DNA of 64,000 nucleotides from Sandaracinaceae bacterium (lineage in GTDB: Bacteria > Myxococcota_A > Polyangia > Polyangiales > Sandaracinaceae). A model generated the notes under the pieces. That model worked only from the letters and a program-made list of their open reading frames with translations. It did no database searches and was not told the origin of the DNA. Made by a program: the position numbers and the translations under genes. The stretch is taken from assembly GCA_020633195.1 (NCBI GenBank), contig JACKEC010000039.1, positions 11,151 to 75,150 of the forward strand. Direction: 5' to 3'. This document shows, in pieces, positions 8,746 through 19,346 of this stretch (its first letter is position 1; each line of letters starts with the position of its first letter).

Positions 8746-10591
8746 AGAACCGCGAGCGTAATATCCCTCTCGAAGGTCGCGAACACGAGTTTGCGAGTCT
8801 TCGGTCGCAGAAGCCATCGAGATGCTGCGACGCTCGGCGGGGGGTTCGCCAACCGCGGAGGGTCGAGCCGAGAGGGCACGGGGGTAGCCTGGTCAAAGGT
8901 CCTCGTCCCACTGGGTCGCAGTCCATTGGATTGCAGAAAAGGCATTTCGGCACCGTTCGCGGTGCTGGCGCGAGCTCGGCTCCGGTCGGGTGAGCATCGA
9001 TGGTGGAAGACGCCTGGCTGGGAGGGCCTTCGGGTCACGAGAGCCTGGATCGCGTCGGAGGATGCCGTGGGGGGCCAACCCGCGGAGATCACGACACGGT
9101 GACGAAGGTGTCGGGCAGCGGCGTGAGGGGACGCAGAGAGAAGGTGGAGCTTCGGCGAAACCGGACATCGGCACCTCGAGCCCCGCGAACCCACGGTCCG
9201 CGCCAATCCCACGCGTGGGGAGCCTCGGAAGAGGGGAGCGGACACCGGCAGAGCTCGTGAGAGCGAGACCGGGACCGAAGCCGTGAATGCACCCTGGGTC
9301 GGTTGATAGGAGATCACTGCAGAAGCTTCTGCCACCGCTCGGAAACTCGAGCGCTCCGGTCGTTCGATCGGGGAGCCACGAGCGCCGAGCGCGCCCCTGA
9401 CGTAGGGGAGAGACACGTGACGGAAGCTGAAGATGCTTCGGACCATCGACGGATTCGTATCGTTCACGCGATTCGATGACGCAGGTCTAGACCATCGGGG
9501 GGCTGCCCCGTGCTCGAACGCGCTCAGGCGCGGGAGGGCCGCGGGCGACGCCGGTGGACGCGACGAGTCGCGTTCCGCCGGGGATCCCGCGGGTGACGAA
9601 GCATTCTCGGTACGCGCGGAAACGCTGCGGGGGAAGACAATGCCCTCGTGACTTGCAGCCGCGAACGCCGAGGCTGGCTCGAACGCCGTGAAGCGTGAGC
9701 CACCGCGAGGTGTGGGAACACCGAGTGGAGTGTGCCGGGACGAAGGGTTGCCGGTCTTGAAAACAGAATCGTGGGTTGCTGACATCGGTCGATGACGACC
9801 GGGATCACTACCGTCCGCCGTTCCCATGGCGAACGGATGCCCGAGACGAGAGCCGCGCGAGCGGCGCGTCCGGGACGTCGCGAGGCGATGTGATCTAGCT
9901 TGCCGTGCCCCTCACCCGAGTTGACCTCGGTGAGGGCGAGCATGGTCGAGGGCCGAAGGCCCGAACCGGACGCGCGGAAGGCGCCCCGGAAGCGAACCAC
10001 CGGGTCGTACGAGAGCAAGCACCTCGAGAGAGGAGAGCGGCTCGAGCTCGCGCGAGCGCAATGCGAGATCGAAAACGATGACGGGCGTCTGGGCACTGGA
10101 CCCTCGTGGACCTTCGGGTACGCGAGAAGGAAGGTGTCCTCGACGGTGCGGGGTGTCCGAGAGGGCACGCCCTCGACCGAGCCGAGCAGAAGGACCTTCG
10201 GGTGCGGAAGCGGAGCGAGGCGAGAGTGTCGGGAGCTGCGAGGCACGCAGCGAACGACGACCGAGCCGTGACAAACGGACGTCAGAGGTTGGTGAGGCTT
10301 CAGCGAGTCGAGACAAATGGTCTGCGGACCCCGCTTTCGGGCGGGCCGTTCCAAGGGACCGTCGAGACCGCGGCAGGCGCCGAGGCTCCGCAAGGAGCGT
10401 GGACGCCAGGCCAAGAAACCGAATCGGCTGAAGCCGACGACGACCTTCGGGTCGACGTCGCTGCCAACTCCGGATGCATTCGCTGAAGGAGAGTGGAACC
10501 CACGACGAGAGCGACGTGGTGCGGTGCTCGGCCGAGCACCGGGTGACTTTCAAAGGGGCGATCCTCGACGGGGGATCGCCCCTTCTCTTTT
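8746..10591 (+). ncRNA. Candidate very large structured non-coding RNA (about 1.8 kb)
   Basis: No frame here shows the third-position GC bias of the surrounding genes, none gives a recognisable protein, and overall GC is visibly lower. The plus strand is full of compact hairpins: 8918-8934; 8950-8965 (GCACCG-TTCG-CGGTGC); 9092-9113; 9208-9219; 9319-9332; 9394-9408; 9423-9439; 9709-9722 (GGTGT-GGGA-ACACC, a GNRA loop); 9786-9801; 9818-9836; 9909-9936 (11 bp, one bulge); 10523-10540. CCTTCGGGT, a UUCG-type loop, occurs at 9027, 10111, 10195 and 10444. The second half is purine-rich on plus, and the block ends in an intrinsic terminator at 10555-10591. Start is approximate; the promoter may lie in the AT-rich DNA near 8700-8740. 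It does not match RNase P, tmRNA, 6S or rRNA as I know them. The RNA nature is inferred. Confidence 0.55.
10555..10591 (+). terminator. Strong intrinsic terminator
   Basis: GGGGCGATCC pairs with GGATCGCCCC across an 8-base loop, and TTCTCTTTT follows on the plus strand. No protein gene on plus precedes it within 2 kb, so it appears to end the candidate long RNA. It also separates that unit from the cytochrome gene starting at 10630. Confidence 0.85.
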
Positions 10592-10629
10592 CCGTCGATC
10601 TCACCTCCCGAGCGCGTTAGAAGCTCGGC

Positions 10630-11160
10630 ATGACGAAGCATGCCTGGGTCGCGCTCCTCTCCCTCCTCCTCGCCGCGTGCGGCGGGAGCAGCGACGGAAC
10701 GGGGGACGGAACCGGAGACGACACGTCCGGCGACGAGGACTTCGACTCGGACACCGACGGTGAGGCCGGGGACACGGTCCACGCGAGCGCGATCGAGCTC
10801 ATCGGCATCAACCCGCCCGAGGTCCCGTGGTCGGAGATGAGCCACGACGATCGCGAGATGGACATGGTGAGCCGCTTCCACCCGATCTTCCGCGAGATCT
10901 TCTCGACGCACGACGCCGAGGAGTACGGCGAGTTCGGCTGCGGCGACTGCCACGGCGAGGACATGAGCGACAGGAACTTCGAGATGCCCAACCCGCATCT
11001 GCCGCCGGTCCCTGCCGCGGGCTCCGCCGAGTACACGGCCGAGCGCGCCGAGCACGCCGCCGACTACGCCTTCATGGAGGAGCACGTCCTGCCGCCGATG
11101 CAGACGATGCTCGGCATGGGCGAGACGTTTACGTGCAACGGCTGCCACCCGGCCCCCTGA
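10630..11160 (+). CDS. Lipoprotein c-type cytochrome, two heme-binding motifs
   Basis: 176 aa. The signal is MTKHAWVALLSLLLAAC with lipobox LAAC, then a Gly/Asp/Thr-rich acidic linker (GDGTGDDTSGDEDFD). Two CxxCH motifs bind heme c: CGDCH near residue 97 and CNGCH near the C-terminus (residue 170). An amphipathic stretch IFREIFSTHDAEEYGEFGCGDCH leads into the first, which is written here only to place it. The protein is probably anchored in the outer membrane or on the outer face of the inner membrane and carries electrons. It is the first gene after the terminator at 10591 and lies 21 bases upstream of the propeller lipoprotein gene, so it likely heads an operon with the next two genes, the last of which also carries two hemes. 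Confidence 0.85.
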   Translation: MTKHAWVALLSLLLAACGGSSDGTGDGTGDDTSGDEDFDSDTDGEAGDTVHASAIELIGINPPEVPWSEMSHDDREMDMVSRFHPIFREIFSTHDAEEYGEFGCGDCHGEDMSDRNFEMPNPHLPPVPAAGSAEYTAERAEHAADYAFMEEHVLPPMQTMLGMGETFTCNGCHPAP

Positions 11161-11181
11161 CGCCACTACACTGAGCGCGCC

Positions 11182-12789
11182 ATGCGCTCGACCGTCCTGT
11201 GCTGCGGGCTCCTGCTGCTCGCGTGTGATCCCGATCCCGGCGCCGACGCGGGGACGCCGTTGCCCGACGCTGGCCCCGTCGACGCCGCGCGGCCCGACGC
11301 TGGCGTCGACGCCGGTCCGCCGCGCGTCGATCTCTGCGAGGGCGTCGGCGTCCCCGGGCCGTTCCCCGCGCCCGACGCCTGGACGAACACGGGTCCGGGC
11401 GGGCCGACCGCGAGCTACGTCGACGCGGACCTCTACGAGCACTGCGCGTACCTCGACGGCGGGGACCTCGACACCGCCGACCACCACAACCTCGTGGTGA
11501 TGTACGACGGCTACCTGCTCATGCCGTGGGCGCCCGAGTTCGGCGCGGGCGGCCTGACGTTCTGGGAGTTCACCGATCCGTGCAACCCCGTCGTGGTCGG
11601 CTCGGGGCACTCGCCGACGATGCGCGAGACGCACTCGATCGGCTTCTCCAACATCGACGGGCGCTGGGCGGTCGTGAACGAGCTGACCATCGCGCTCTTC
11701 GAGCAGGGCGGGATCCAGTTCTGGGACGTGAGCGACCCGAGCGCGCCCGAGCCCGTGGCCGACCTCGAGCTGCCCGGCTTCCAGTACCCGGACGCCTACG
11801 CGCGCGTGAGCCTGAGCGTGTTCTGGCAGGCGCCGTACGTGTACGTCGGCGGCTCCGACAACGGGGTCTGGATCGTCGACGCCGCCGACCCCCGCGCGCC
11901 GCGCTACGTCGGCGTCCACCCCTTCGAGCCGGTGCACCGCGTCGGCCAGGTCCAGGCGATCGGCAACGTCCTCGTCGCCACCGCGGCGGAGGGCGCCCGG
12001 ACCGTGCTGCTCGACATCTCCGATCCGGAGAGCCCGCAGCCGATCCCCGGCGGTGACTTCCTCGCGATGGACACGTCGGGCCGACCGCGCGAGGCGTACT
12101 TCACCAACGTCGTCGGCGGCCGGCTCCTCTACGCCAACAAGGACGGCGGCGGCGGCCTCGTCATGTACGACATCACGAACCCGAGCGCGCCGACGCTGCT
12201 CGGGAGCCACATCAGCGACGGCAACGGCGGCTACGTCTTCGCCAACGGCGACCTCGCGTTCGTCGGCGAGTCGAGCTTCGCGACCATCTACGACATCTCC
12301 GACCCCTCGACGATCACCGAGGTGCAGCGCCTCGATCTGGTGGGCGACCTCGACACCGCGGCGCCCGTCGGGAACGTCGTGGTGCTCAGCGTCGACGACG
12401 AGGCGATGCCCGACCAAGGCTCGGCGGTCGTCCCCTACGCGACCGCGCCGGACACGCGCGCCCCGGTCGTGCGCTGGGTGTGGCCGGCGGACGGCGCCAC
12501 GGGGCTGCGCACCTCGAGCCGGGTCGGCATCTCGTTCGACGAGATGGTCGACGTGAACAGCGCCCACGAGGGCTCGGTGCGCCTCTACCGCGCCGGTGGG
12601 ACGCCCGACGAGGGCCGCGTCGCGACCATCGTGAGCGCGCAGGAGTCGATCGTGAACGTCCACCCGCGCTGCCCGCTCGAGCCGAACACCGAGTACGTGC
12701 TCGAGGTCATGACGGGCGGCGTCGCGGACTTCAGCGGCAACCCGCTGACCGAGACGACGACGGTTCACTTCACGACCGGACCGGAGTGA
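11182..12789 (+). CDS. Beta-propeller lipoprotein with C-terminal Ig-like domain
   Basis: 535 aa. The signal MRSTVLCCGLLLLAC gives a lipobox LLAC, followed by a DAG-rich linker (about 17-52). The middle carries repeated blades of the LVIVD type, for example FWDVSDPSAPEPV, WIVDAADPRAPRYV, LLDISDPESPQPI and YDISDPSTITEV, which in this family form a surface propeller. The last 100 residues (from RWVWPADGATG) look like a bacterial Ig-like domain of the SbsA/Big_5 type, ending VHFTTGPE. No heme motif is present. Its stop overlaps the start of the next gene by one base (TGATG), which implies translational coupling with the diheme protein. Binding or scaffolding in a surface electron-transfer complex is an inference from neighbours. 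Confidence 0.85.
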   Translation: MRSTVLCCGLLLLACDPDPGADAGTPLPDAGPVDAARPDAGVDAGPPRVDLCEGVGVPGPFPAPDAWTNTGPGGPTASYVDADLYEHCAYLDGGDLDTADHHNLVVMYDGYLLMPWAPEFGAGGLTFWEFTDPCNPVVVGSGHSPTMRETHSIGFSNIDGRWAVVNELTIALFEQGGIQFWDVSDPSAPEPVADLELPGFQYPDAYARVSLSVFWQAPYVYVGGSDNGVWIVDAADPRAPRYVGVHPFEPVHRVGQVQAIGNVLVATAAEGARTVLLDISDPESPQPIPGGDFLAMDTSGRPREAYFTNVVGGRLLYANKDGGGGLVMYDITNPSAPTLLGSHISDGNGGYVFANGDLAFVGESSFATIYDISDPSTITEVQRLDLVGDLDTAAPVGNVVVLSVDDEAMPDQGSAVVPYATAPDTRAPVVRWVWPADGATGLRTSSRVGISFDEMVDVNSAHEGSVRLYRAGGTPDEGRVATIVSAQESIVNVHPRCPLEPNTEYVLEVMTGGVADFSGNPLTETTTVHFTTGPE

Positions 12790-15008
12790 TGCGGGGCGCC
12801 GCGCCCCTGATCCTGCTCGCGGCGCTGGCGTGCGACGGGCCCGCCGCGGTCGACGGCGGCGTGGACGCGGCCGCGCCCGAGGACGGCGGGGTCGACGCAG
12901 GCGAGGACGCGGGGCCCGGCGAGCTCGTGGCCGAGGCGGGCGACGGCTTCTACGCGATCGTCGGCGAGGCGGCGCGGCTCGACGGCTCGATGTCGGTCGG
13001 CGCGACGAGCTACCGCTGGGACTTCGGCGACGGACGCGGCTGGGACGCGCCGCGGCCCGAGGCCGTCGCCGACGTCGTGTACGACCGCGAGGGTCGCTTC
13101 CGCGCGTTCCTGACGGTGAGCGACGCCACGGGCCGGACGCGCACCGACTCGGTGCTCGTCAACGTGACGTACCCGGTCGTCCACGTCCCGCGCGCGGCGG
13201 GGACGGTCGCGACGTGGCCGGCCCGCGAGGAGGTCGCCGTGGTGAGCCCGGACTCGGACGAGCTCGCGGTGTTCTCCCACGCGGGCGACGCGCTCACGCT
13301 CGTGCGGCGGGTCGCGACAGGGGCCGACCCGCGGACGGTCACCGTCTTCGAGGACCGCTGGGTCGTCGTCTGCTCGGACGACGACGAGGTCGACCTCATC
13401 GACGCCGACGGCGCGCTCGCGCGGGTCGCGCTGCCCCCCGCGAGCCGGCCTCACGGGGTGGTGGGGGAGGGCGGCGCGCTGTTCGTGACGCTCTCCGCGA
13501 CGGGCCGCGTCGCGCGCATCGAGGGGGGCGTGGTCGTGTCGACGTTCGACGCCATCGAGGACGCGCGCGGGATCGCGGCGCTGCCCGACGGCCGGCTCCT
13601 CGTGACGCGCTGGCGCAGCCCAGACGCGGAGGCCCAGATGGTCGCGCTCAGCCCCGACGGCGTGACCTCCGAGGTCTGGACGCTCGGCTACGATCCGCAG
13701 GCCGGATCGGACACCGAGAGCGGGGGCGTCCCCAGCTATCTCGAGCAAGTCGCGGTGTCGCCCACGGGCCGCCTCGCGGCCGTGCCGTCGACGCAGGCGG
13801 CGATCGGCGAGGGGCTCTTCCGGAGCCCGCGCCCGCTCACCTTCCAGACCACCGTGCGGGCCGCCGTCTCGTACCTCGACCCCATCGGCGGGGTCGAGGA
13901 CTTCGCCCGCCGAAAGCTCTTCGACGACCGCGGCCTCGCGTCGGCGGCGACGTTCTCGAGCCGGGGTGACTTCCTGTACGTGGCGATGCGAGGGAGCCGC
14001 TCCGTCGAGCGCCTCGACGTGCTCTCCGGCGCCCAGGCGGGCTCGATCCTCGAGGTCGGCTACGCGCCCCAGGGGCTGGCCCTGAGCGCCGACGACAGGC
14101 TCCTCTTCGTGGACGCATACCTGTCGCGCGAGCTCGTGATCTACGACGTGGGTCGGACCGGCGCGATCCCCACCGAGCTCGGCCGCGCGACCATCCCGAG
14201 CGCCGAGCCGCTCGCGGAAGACATCTTGCGGGGGAAGATCCTCTTCAACGACTCCGCGGACGAGCGCCTCGCGTTCGACTCGTACATCGCCTGCGCGCAC
14301 TGCCACCTCGAGGGCCGCTCCGATCACAGGACGTGGGACTTCACGGATCGGGGCGAGGGCCTGCGCAACACGATCGACCTCCTCGGCCGCGCCGGCGTCG
14401 GTGACGGGCCGCTCCACTGGAGCGCGAACTTCGACGAGGTGCAGGACTTCGAGCACGACATCCGAGGCCCCTTCGGCGGCACCGGGCTCATGAGCGACGC
14501 CGACTTCCACACGGGCTCGCGCGACACCACGCTCGGCGATCCCAAGGCGGGGGTGAGCGCCGACCTCGACGCGCTCGCCGCCTACGTCACGTCGCTCGAC
14601 CGCCACCTCCCGAGCCCGTTCCGCGCCGACGACGGCTCGCTGCCCGTCGAGGCCGCGCGCGGCCGGGCGGTCTTCGCCGCCGCGGGCTGCCCCACCTGTC
14701 ACCTCGGTGAGGAGCTGACCGACAGCGGCTTCGAGTCACCCGGCGTCCCGCGCCTGCACGACGTCGGCACGCTCGGCCCGGGCTCGGGGCAGCGCCTCGG
14801 CGGACCGCTGCCTGGCATCGACACCCCGACCCTCCACGGCCTGTGGCAGAGCGCCCCGTACCTCCACGACGGAAGCGCCGCGACGTTGCACGACGTATTG
14901 ACGGTTCGAAACCCGGCCGACCGGCACGGGACCACCAGCGGCCTCAGCGCGAGCGAGCTCGACGACCTCGAGGCGTACCTCCGCTGCCTCGACGGCCGCG
15001 CGGACTAG
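12789..15008 (+). CDS. Lipoprotein with PKD domain, propeller and MauG/peroxidase-like diheme cytochrome domain
   Basis: 739 aa. The ATG overlaps the previous stop and gives MRGAAPLILLAALAC, a lipoprotein signal. After a DAG linker comes a PKD-like domain (about 48-130, with YRWDFGDGRGW), then a propeller-like region (VAVVSPDSDELAVFS and similar blades). The C-terminal third resembles diheme cytochrome c peroxidase/MauG proteins: CAHCH near residue 502, CPTCH near residue 636, and the family signature TPTLHGLWQSAPYLHDGSA. Such enzymes reduce peroxide or oxidise a partner protein using two c-type hemes. The PKD and propeller parts suggest attachment to a surface partner. It is the last gene of the 10630-15008 operon. 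Exact catalytic activity cannot be read from sequence. Confidence 0.88.
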   Translation: MRGAAPLILLAALACDGPAAVDGGVDAAAPEDGGVDAGEDAGPGELVAEAGDGFYAIVGEAARLDGSMSVGATSYRWDFGDGRGWDAPRPEAVADVVYDREGRFRAFLTVSDATGRTRTDSVLVNVTYPVVHVPRAAGTVATWPAREEVAVVSPDSDELAVFSHAGDALTLVRRVATGADPRTVTVFEDRWVVVCSDDDEVDLIDADGALARVALPPASRPHGVVGEGGALFVTLSATGRVARIEGGVVVSTFDAIEDARGIAALPDGRLLVTRWRSPDAEAQMVALSPDGVTSEVWTLGYDPQAGSDTESGGVPSYLEQVAVSPTGRLAAVPSTQAAIGEGLFRSPRPLTFQTTVRAAVSYLDPIGGVEDFARRKLFDDRGLASAATFSSRGDFLYVAMRGSRSVERLDVLSGAQAGSILEVGYAPQGLALSADDRLLFVDAYLSRELVIYDVGRTGAIPTELGRATIPSAEPLAEDILRGKILFNDSADERLAFDSYIACAHCHLEGRSDHRTWDFTDRGEGLRNTIDLLGRAGVGDGPLHWSANFDEVQDFEHDIRGPFGGTGLMSDADFHTGSRDTTLGDPKAGVSADLDALAAYVTSLDRHLPSPFRADDGSLPVEAARGRAVFAAAGCPTCHLGEELTDSGFESPGVPRLHDVGTLGPGSGQRLGGPLPGIDTPTLHGLWQSAPYLHDGSAATLHDVLTVRNPADRHGTTSGLSASELDDLEAYLRCLDGRAD

Positions 15009-15115
15009 AACCGGGTCATGGACGCTGCTTGGGCGTCGTCACGTCCTCGCGGTTCGCGCTTCCGACCGGCCGCGCCTGCGTTGCCTCGGCGTCCCGGTGG
15101 TCTCAGAGTGCGGCG

Positions 15116-15991
15116 ATGCGTACTCGACTCGCCTGCTCGCTCGTCGCGCTGCTCGCCATCGGCTGCTCCGGTCCCGAAGGCGAGGACGCGGGTACGCTCG
15201 ATGGGTCCACCGTCGACGCGGGATCGTCCGACGCGGCCGCCTCCGATGCTGGCCCTGTCGACGGCGGCGCGTCCGACGCCGGTGCGTTCGACGCGGGCCC
15301 GTCCGACGCGGGCCCGTCCGACGCGGGCCCGTCCGACGCGGGCTCGTCCGACGCGGGCTCGATGGACGCAGGCTCGACGGACGCCGGCGCGACCGATGCG
15401 GGCTCGACCGACGCCGGCGGGATGGACGCGGGCGCGATGGACGCGGCGACGCCGACGACCTGCTCGCTGGTCGTGATGCCCACGCGCGGCGCGCTCTCCG
15501 ACACGTTCGACTTCACCGCCACGAGCAACGGCAGCACGTGCTCCGCGGTCATCGACGGCGGCGCGCCGCTCTCCATCCCGTGCATCGGGATGATGAGCTT
15601 CTCGGGGTCCACCTTCGGGGTCGGCATGCACACCGTGGAGATCCTCGTGGGCGCGGGCCCCGGCGGTCCCACGATGTGCAGCGCGAGCTTCGAGGTGACG
15701 GGGGGCAGCGACGCCGGCGTCGTCGACGCGGGGCCCACGACGACCTGCACGATCTCGGTGGCGCCGCCCACCGGCACCGAGGCGACCTCGTTCACCGCGA
15801 CCTGGTCGAGCAGCGGGAGCGCCTGCGCGCTCTCCGTCGACGGCTTCGCGCTCGGGACGGTGAGCTGCGTCGGGACCTACTCGGGGCCCGGCTCCGCGCT
15901 CGGCGTGGGGAGACACACGGCCACCCTCGACGTCACCGCCGGGCCGAGCGGCCCGACGTCGTGCTCGAGCGGCTTCACCGTGACGCCCTGA
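15116..15991 (+). CDS. Repeat-rich lipoprotein with two Ig-like modules
   Basis: 291 aa. The ATG gives MRTRLACSLVALLAIGC with lipobox AIGC; the frame is open upstream but without a signal. Residues about 20-115 are nearly pure Asp-Ala-Gly repeats (SDAGPSDAGPSDAG). Two homologous modules of about 85 residues follow, starting TTCSLVVMPTRG and TTCTISVAPPTG. Each has paired cysteines and ends TMCSASFEVT or TSCSSGFTVT, so both are likely disulfide-stapled beta-sandwich domains. A long flexible stalk with two small domains suggests a surface-displayed binding protein. It lies 107 bases after the diheme gene and could be a separate transcript. Confidence 0.8.
   Translation: MRTRLACSLVALLAIGCSGPEGEDAGTLDGSTVDAGSSDAAASDAGPVDGGASDAGAFDAGPSDAGPSDAGPSDAGSSDAGSMDAGSTDAGATDAGSTDAGGMDAGAMDAATPTTCSLVVMPTRGALSDTFDFTATSNGSTCSAVIDGGAPLSIPCIGMMSFSGSTFGVGMHTVEILVGAGPGGPTMCSASFEVTGGSDAGVVDAGPTTTCTISVAPPTGTEATSFTATWSSSGSACALSVDGFALGTVSCVGTYSGPGSALGVGRHTATLDVTAGPSGPTSCSSGFTVTP
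15289..15360 (+). repeat. 15-bp tandem repeat coding SDAGP
   Basis: The unit GACGCGGGCCCGTCC is repeated almost exactly four to five times in frame inside the lipoprotein stalk. Being a multiple of three, it can change copy number without breaking the frame. Confidence 0.8.
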
Positions 15992-16053
15992 GAGGTCTTC
16001 GAGTCCCAGCACAGCGATGGCTCGCGGCGAGCTAGGCTCGCCGTGAGGTGATC

Positions 16054-18220
16054 ATGCGTCGGTTCGGCGTGCGCTCGTGGAGGCTCCTCTGCTTTCCCCT
16101 CGCGTTCGGCCTCGCGGCCTGTGGCTCCGAGGGGTCCGACGACGGCCCCCCGGCTCGCAGCCGGACGGCGCCCACGGCGGAGCCGGAGCCGCTGCCGCCC
16201 GTGGAGGAACCCGTCGCGCCGAGCGCTCCGGTCGAGGTCACGATCGAGGGGGTGACGCCGGTGGCCGCGACGGCCGCGAGCTCTTTGGGATCCGGCGATC
16301 CCCTCGGGTTCCCGGCCGCACCGTCGCGGGAGGCGCCGATCCGTCTGTCGGTCGCCGACGGGACGAGCGCGATGATCGTCGACGGCGCGGCGCTGGTGTG
16401 GGGCGACCATCACGAGCACGTCCCCTATCGCGTGGAGCACTCGGGTCCGGTGCGCGTCGCCGGGGTCGACGACGCGATTCAGGTGGTGGCCGTCGCGGGC
16501 GGGGTGTCGGTGCTGCGATCGGACGGGAGCGTGGTGGAGGCGGCCGCGGGAGACGACGGCGCGGAGCTGACGCGACCACGCGCGCCTCCGCTCGCGCTGC
16601 TGCGGCGGGAGCCGGGCGGCCAGGCGTCGTGCGGGATCTCGCGGCGGCGCGGCGGCGAGGTGCACTGCTGGGGCGGGTTCGGAGCACCGGAGGGACGCGC
16701 GCGTCGCATCCGGGGATCACGAACGCGCGGGCGCTCGCGCTGCGCGACGGGATCGGCGCCGCGGTGGTCTCGGATGGAACCGTGCGGACCTTCGGCGAAG
16801 GCGGCGCGAGCGACTTCGGGACCGGGGCGGACGACGACTCGTACGACGACGATCGCGTCGCGACGCCGATCAGGCTGACCGAGGCCGTCGACGTGGTCGC
16901 GACGTCCTGGTCCTTCTGCGCGCTGCGGCGCGACGGGACCGCCTGGTGCTGGGGCGAGCAGGTGGGAGGAGACGGAGACTACGTGGCGGCGCCAGCGGCC
17001 CTCCCGGGGCTCGACGGAGCGATCTCGCTCCACGCCGGGAGCGACTCGTGTGCGCGCGACGGCGCGACGGGAGCGTGGCCTGCGTGGGCGAGGGCCTCCC
17101 CGGGCTGCCGACGCCGAGAGCGCGGGGTGACGCACGCGACGCCAGTCGACGCGCCGATGGCGCGAGGCGCGGCGGAGCTCGCGATCTCTTCAGGCCACGC
17201 GTGCTGGCTCGGCGCCGAGGGCCCGCCTCGCTGCGTCGGGAAGAACGACGTCGGGCAGCTCGGCGAGGTGCCGCGCCGGACGGTGGTGCCGTCGGTGCCC
17301 GGTGTCCGCCAGGCGCTCTGGGTCTCGGCGTGGGGCCATCGGTCCTGCGCCGGCGGCGCGTCGGGGATCTGGTGCTGGGGAGCGACGCTGGCGACCTGGC
17401 CCGCGAGGCGCCCCGCCCGGTCGCGATCGAGCACCCCGAGGACATCCGCGCGGCGTGGATCGGGCCGCGTGACGCGTGCGTGCTGCGCCGTGGCGAGGCT
17501 GCGGAGACAGGGTCGCGAGAGTGCTTCGCCGACGTTCACACGACGCCCCGGTCGCTCGGACGGATCGAGCGGGTCGCGCGGATCGCGGGGCCGTGCGCCG
17601 AGATGGACGACGGACGCGTGCGCTGTGGGCTCGACGAGGGAGCGCGGTCGAGCTCCCCGACGGCCTGCACCGGGGCCTCGCGGCGAGCGCGCGCGGTACG
17701 GGCACGTCTACGTCTGCGCGATGCGCGCCGCCGGTGACCACGCGACGTGTGGTCAGCTGCGCTTCGGCGACGACGGTCGCCCCTCCCTCGAGTCCGTGTC
17801 GACGCTCGCGGTGACCGGGGAGCAGCTCGCGCTCTCGACGCCGCCCTGCGCTCGAACGGGCGCCGAGGTTCGCTGCTACCCGAGCGGGCGCGCGCCCTCG
17901 GTCGTGGCGGGGGCGTTCGAGGAGCTCGGCGCGGGGACGCTCGCCTGCGGGCGCTCCGGGGGCAACGTATCGTGCTGGGGATATGTGGACGTGCCGCAGC
18001 TCCTCCACATCTCGGGGGTCCCTCACCCGGACGCGACCGATCGACCCACGCGGATCGCTGGGATCACGGACGCGACCGCGCTCGCGGTGGGCGACGATCA
18101 CGGGTGCGCGCTGCGCGCGACCGGCGAGGTGGCCTGCTTCGGAGACACGCGGTCGGGTGGCGTCGGGGCGCTCCGGGCTGGGTGCGTGTCGAGCCGGTGC
18201 TCGCCGCGCTCGCCCGGTAG
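16054..18220 (+). pseudogene. RCC1-repeat lipoprotein gene broken by about seven frameshifts
   Basis: The start ATG, preceded by GTGAGG, gives a lipoprotein signal ending FGLAACGSEG. RCC1-type repeat signatures (CWG, C-x-L/V-x-x-D/G-G) then continue to the end, but across changing frames. Examples are GGEVHCWGGFG, then SFCALRRDGTAWCWG, then RDGSVACVGEG, then SSGHACWLG and GIWCWG, then GRVRCGLDEG, and finally CGRSGGNVSCWG and HGCALRATGEVACFG. Approximate breakpoints are 16695, 17060, 17130, 17395, 17645, 17700 and 18172. The natural end is taken as VRVEPVLAALAR at 18220. RCC1-like propellers are common in myxobacterial surface lipoproteins. No nonsense decay is visible apart from the shifts, so either recent decay or sequencing indels would explain this. 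Confidence 0.75.
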
Positions 18221-18389
18221 CGTCGCGAGCTGGTTTCGATCCTGGCCCTCCGGAGCCGCGCCGCGTGTACGTCGCGCAGCGCGGCTCGCGAGCGACGCGG
18301 CGAGGGCTTGGCGTCGGACCCTGCGGCGTAGCTCCATGCGGTGCCGACACGCTGCGACGGAGCGTGGCTTCGGCGTGTAGGCTGGCGAG

Positions 18390-19331
<942 letters not shown>

Positions 19332-19346
19332 GCTAGCTTTCTCGTC

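Noticed and set aside
9405..9425. CACGTG near the origin candidate as a parS site
   Set aside because: Flanks do not match the 16-bp parS palindrome (TGTTCCACGTGGAACA in Myxococcus); only the central six bases agree.
8643..10486. Several open frames of 60-300 codons on both strands in the gene-free block
   Set aside because: None has the codon bias of the genome, a ribosome site, a signal or a known domain. They look like translations of a structured RNA gene.
8746..10591. Group II intron or rRNA remnant
   Set aside because: No reverse-transcriptase frame, no domain V-like 34-base hairpin and no 5' GTGYG boundary were found. Nothing matched conserved rRNA segments I know.
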